DNA from: an uncultured Clostridium sp.
GTDB lineage: Bacteria; Bacillota_A; Clostridia; Lachnospirales; Lachnospiraceae
Length of the DNA stretch: 7,939 nucleotides
Direction: 5' to 3'
Assembly: GCA_947174825.1 (NCBI GenBank)
Contig: CAMWKN010000050.1
Location: 1 to 7,939 of the forward strand
Shown: positions 6,032 to 7,939 of the stretch, in pieces
Layout of the letters: the number at the start of each line of letters is the position of its first letter
Position numbering within the stretch: the stretch's first letter is position 1
Position numbers and translations under genes: made by a program
Notes under the pieces: model-generated
Databases searched by the model: none
What the model was told of the DNA's origin: nothing
The model's input: only the letters and a program-made list of their open reading frames with translations

Positions 6032-6475
6032 GTGAATCAGGATTTTTTTAGCCAGATACAAGAAAATTTTGGAAAAACATCGCTGCAGCCGGAGCAGTAT
6101 TCTGCATTGGCACTGGCGTACATAGGAGACGGGGTGTATGACCTTATGATCCGCACTATTGTAATTGATTTGGGAAATGGCAAAGTCAAAGATTTCCATC
6201 GTATTACTAGTGGAATTGTCAAGGCAGCATCCCAAGCGAAATTAATGCATGCCATCGAGGCGGAGTTGGACGAGCAGGAGCTGGCAATATACAAGCACGG
6301 TCGTAATACTAAGTCTGCCACTTCGGCAAAAAATGCTTCCATTGTGGATTACCGTGTTGCAACAGGATTCGAGGCGTTAATTGGATATCTATATCTAAGT
6401 CATCGAATGGATCGGGCGATGGAATTAGTCAAACTAGGGCTGCAGAAAACAGGGCAAATGCCACATAAACATTGA
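6032..6475 (+). CDS. mrnC: Mini-ribonuclease III
   Basis: Mini-III is a dimeric, metal-dependent double-strand ribonuclease that trims the ends of 23S rRNA precursor in the cytoplasm of Firmicutes. It has the RNase III catalytic domain but no double-stranded-RNA binding domain, and the 147 residues here match that size. Visible motifs are ALAYIGDGVYDL (27-38) with catalytic Asp33, the HGRNTKS segment (89-95) and YRVATGFEALIGYLYL (107-122) with catalytic Glu114. The residue after VY in the first motif is Asp37, where Glu is usual. The start is GTG 6032 with AGGAG (6021-6025) six bases upstream; there is no nearby ATG. In Bacillus the gene follows cysS and precedes rlmB; here rlmB follows but two tRNA genes and a terminator stand in front. 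Confidence 0.95.
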   Translation: MNQDFFSQIQENFGKTSLQPEQYSALALAYIGDGVYDLMIRTIVIDLGNGKVKDFHRITSGIVKAASQAKLMHAIEAELDEQELAIYKHGRNTKSATSAKNASIVDYRVATGFEALIGYLYLSHRMDRAMELVKLGLQKTGQMPHKH

Positions 6476-6538
6476 ATTTTATGCAATATAAAAAGTAGTT
6501 GATCCTACATTAGCGATATCCCAGAAAGGATTAAAGTT

Positions 6539-7288
6539 ATGAGATACGAAGAATTGACGATTGAGGGCAGGAATGCTGTGATAGAAGCATTTCGTTCCGG
6601 TAAAACAATAGATAAGCTATTTCTATTAGATGGTTGTAAGGATGGACCAATACAGACGATTTTGCGAGAAGCTAAAAAACGGGACACAATCATTAACTAT
6701 GTATCTAAAGAGCGTTTAGACCAGATGTCGGAGACTGGTAAGCATCAAGGTGTCATTGCTTATGCAGCGGCATATGAGTATGGAACAGTGGATGAAATGC
6801 TTAAGAGAGCAGCGGAGCGGGGAGAACCGCCATTTTTGATTTTGCTGGATAACATTGAAGATCCGCATAATTTAGGTTCTATTATCCGAACAGCAAATCA
6901 GGTAGGGGCGCATGGTGTTATTATTCCCAAACGTCGTGCGGTTGGTTTGACCGCCACTGTAGCAAAAGCATCGGCAGGCGCGATCAATTATACTCCTGTA
7001 GCCAAGGTCACTAATTTGGTTAAAACCATGGAAGAGTTAAAAAAACAAGGGATGTGGTTTGTCTGTGGTGATATGAATGGTGAAACTATGTATCAGTTGG
7101 ATCTGACCGGAGCCATAGGTGTGGTTATTGGCAATGAGGGAAGCGGGGTGAGCCGTCTGGTCAGAGAAAAATGCGATTTTGCCGCAGCAATCCCAATGTA
7201 CGGCGACATAGATTCTCTTAATGCCTCTGTAGCTATGGGAGTCTTGTCTTATGAGATTGTCCGTCAGCGTTTCATCAAAAAGTATTAG
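6539..7288 (+). CDS. rlmB: 23S rRNA (guanosine-2'-O-)-methyltransferase RlmB-type (SpoU family)
   Basis: This SpoU-family enzyme uses S-adenosylmethionine to 2'-O-methylate a guanosine of 23S rRNA (G2251 in the E. coli enzyme). The 249 residues have the normal layout. An N-terminal substrate-binding domain (about 1-80) includes the opening EGRNAVIEAF (9-18) and the KHQGVIA segment (68-74). A knotted SPOUT domain (about 97-249) carries the three motifs: DNIEDPHNLGSIIRTAN (104-120, with Asn111 and Arg117), VVIGNEGSGVSRLV (195-208) and IDSLNASVAMGVLSYE (224-239). The start is ATG 6539 with AAAGGA (6525-6530) at 8 bases. It lies 63 bases after mrnC and 25 bases before sigH. Paralogues such as TrmH-like enzymes share the fold; the conserved neighbours favour rlmB. 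Confidence 0.93.
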   Translation: MRYEELTIEGRNAVIEAFRSGKTIDKLFLLDGCKDGPIQTILREAKKRDTIINYVSKERLDQMSETGKHQGVIAYAAAYEYGTVDEMLKRAAERGEPPFLILLDNIEDPHNLGSIIRTANQVGAHGVIIPKRRAVGLTATVAKASAGAINYTPVAKVTNLVKTMEELKKQGMWFVCGDMNGETMYQLDLTGAIGVVIGNEGSGVSRLVREKCDFAAAIPMYGDIDSLNASVAMGVLSYEIVRQRFIKKY

Positions 7289-7313
7289 ACCGATTCTATA
7301 TCCGGAGGATAAT

Positions 7314-7931
7314 ATGAATAACAATGATTTTGAAAAAATGGAAGAAAATCAAATCATTACTCTGGCGCAGCAGGGAATGGACGAAGCAATGGCATATATG
7401 TTGGAACATTATAAAAGCCTGGTTCGTATTTTGTCTCGTCCTCTGTTCTTAATTGATGGTGATAAGGATGATCTGATCCAGGAGGGGATGATTGGTTTAT
7501 TCAAAGCGATTAACGGATATGACGGAACAAGTGGTGCTTCCTTTGAAACATTTGCTACACATTGTATTAACCGTCAGATGTATTCGGCGATCAAAAAGTC
7601 CAATCGCCAGAAAAATATTCCGCTGAATTCCTATATCTCAATATATTCCCAGATTGGTCCGGAGGGAAGTGAGTCAGATCATACTTTTCTGTTGGATCAG
7701 TCTCTGGAAGCGGCTAGACAAAATCCGGAAGAAATCATTATTGATCAGGAAAATGCCCGAAATATACAGCGAAGATTATATAGTAGGTTAAGCGAATTTG
7801 AACAGAAAGTATTAGCTTTGTATTTACAGGGAATTCCGTATCAGGAAATTGCAGTAAGAATGGAAAAAACACCGAAGGCAATTGATAATGCCCTGCAGAG
7901 AATCAAGCATAAATTGCAGCAGTTGGTGTAG
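7314..7931 (+). CDS. sigH: RNA polymerase sigma factor SigH (sigma-30 type)
   Basis: This is a sigma-70-family factor of the SigH type, which in Bacillus and clostridia directs stationary-phase and early sporulation transcription. The 205 residues are close to the usual length of about 210-220. Region 2 is plain: DDLIQEGMIGLFKAINGYD (52-70) for core binding and -10 recognition, then SFETFATHCINRQMYSAIKK (76-95) and NRQKNIPLNSYISI (97-110), a signature of this family. Region 4 (about 155-205) has LSEFEQKVLALYLQG (159-173) and a helix-turn-helix for -35 recognition (YQEIAVRMEKTPKAIDNALQRIK, positions 176-198, split by a turn near 184). The start is ATG 7314, with GGAGG (7304-7308) five bases ahead. 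An upstream in-frame start at 7251 would overlap rlmB and has no ribosome binding site. The short spacing suggests cotranscription with rlmB, and yacP is absent between them. Confidence 0.93.
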   Translation: MNNNDFEKMEENQIITLAQQGMDEAMAYMLEHYKSLVRILSRPLFLIDGDKDDLIQEGMIGLFKAINGYDGTSGASFETFATHCINRQMYSAIKKSNRQKNIPLNSYISIYSQIGPEGSESDHTFLLDQSLEAARQNPEEIIIDQENARNIQRRLYSRLSEFEQKVLALYLQGIPYQEIAVRMEKTPKAIDNALQRIKHKLQQLV

Positions 7932-7939
7932 TAAAATGT

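Noticed and set aside
7251..7313. Extended start for sigH overlapping rlmB
   Set aside because: No ribosome binding site, and the added residues are the rlmB end read in another frame; ATG 7314 has GGAGG at ideal spacing.
1..7939. CRISPR array, insertion sequence or prophage genes
   Set aside because: No regularly spaced repeats and no transposase, integrase or phage structural motifs were seen on either strand.

Overview
The window reads as a chromosomal segment of an A+T-rich, spore-forming-type Firmicute, most likely a clostridial gut anaerobe of the Lachnospiraceae. The reasons are strong AGGAGG-type ribosome binding sites, low GC, lipoprotein signal peptides of Gram-positive style, tRNA genes with no encoded CCA, and the Firmicutes-typical run Mini-RNase III (mrnC), 23S rRNA 2'-O-methyltransferase (rlmB) and a SigH-type sigma factor. 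The lineage is inferred from gene content only.

Positions 1-5549 are accessory in character and visibly richer in A+T. The stretch opens with a perfect 21-bp inverted repeat (1-21/31-51). Next comes a lipoprotein built from two tandem copies of one domain (227-1207, resembling DUF5104). A tight three-gene unit follows (1355-4194): two unrecognised proteins without signal peptides and then a lipoprotein, with the last two genes sharing an ATGA overlap. After that unit a near-consensus promoter (4203-4231) drives a dead, 3'-truncated P-loop kinase gene (4280-4521). Its ribosome-binding-site region abuts a membrane-anchored, propeller-like protein (4530-5549). All the large genes are on the + strand.

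Positions 5732-6000 form a small stable-RNA unit: an extended -10 promoter, a short leader with a hairpin and a D-arm-like repeat, tRNA-Glu(UUC), tRNA-Cys(GCA) and an intrinsic terminator.

Positions 6032-7931 are a conserved housekeeping block: mrnC, rlmB and sigH, each with a good ribosome binding site. mrnC matures 23S rRNA ends, rlmB modifies 23S rRNA, and SigH in relatives controls the transition to stationary phase and sporulation. The cysS gene that commonly precedes mrnC in Firmicutes, and the yacP gene that lies before sigH in Bacillus, are not seen here.

The best candidates for something undescribed are the three-gene unit at 1355-4194 with its neighbouring anchored proteins, and the tandem-duplicated lipoprotein. 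No function can be assigned to them from sequence reading alone.
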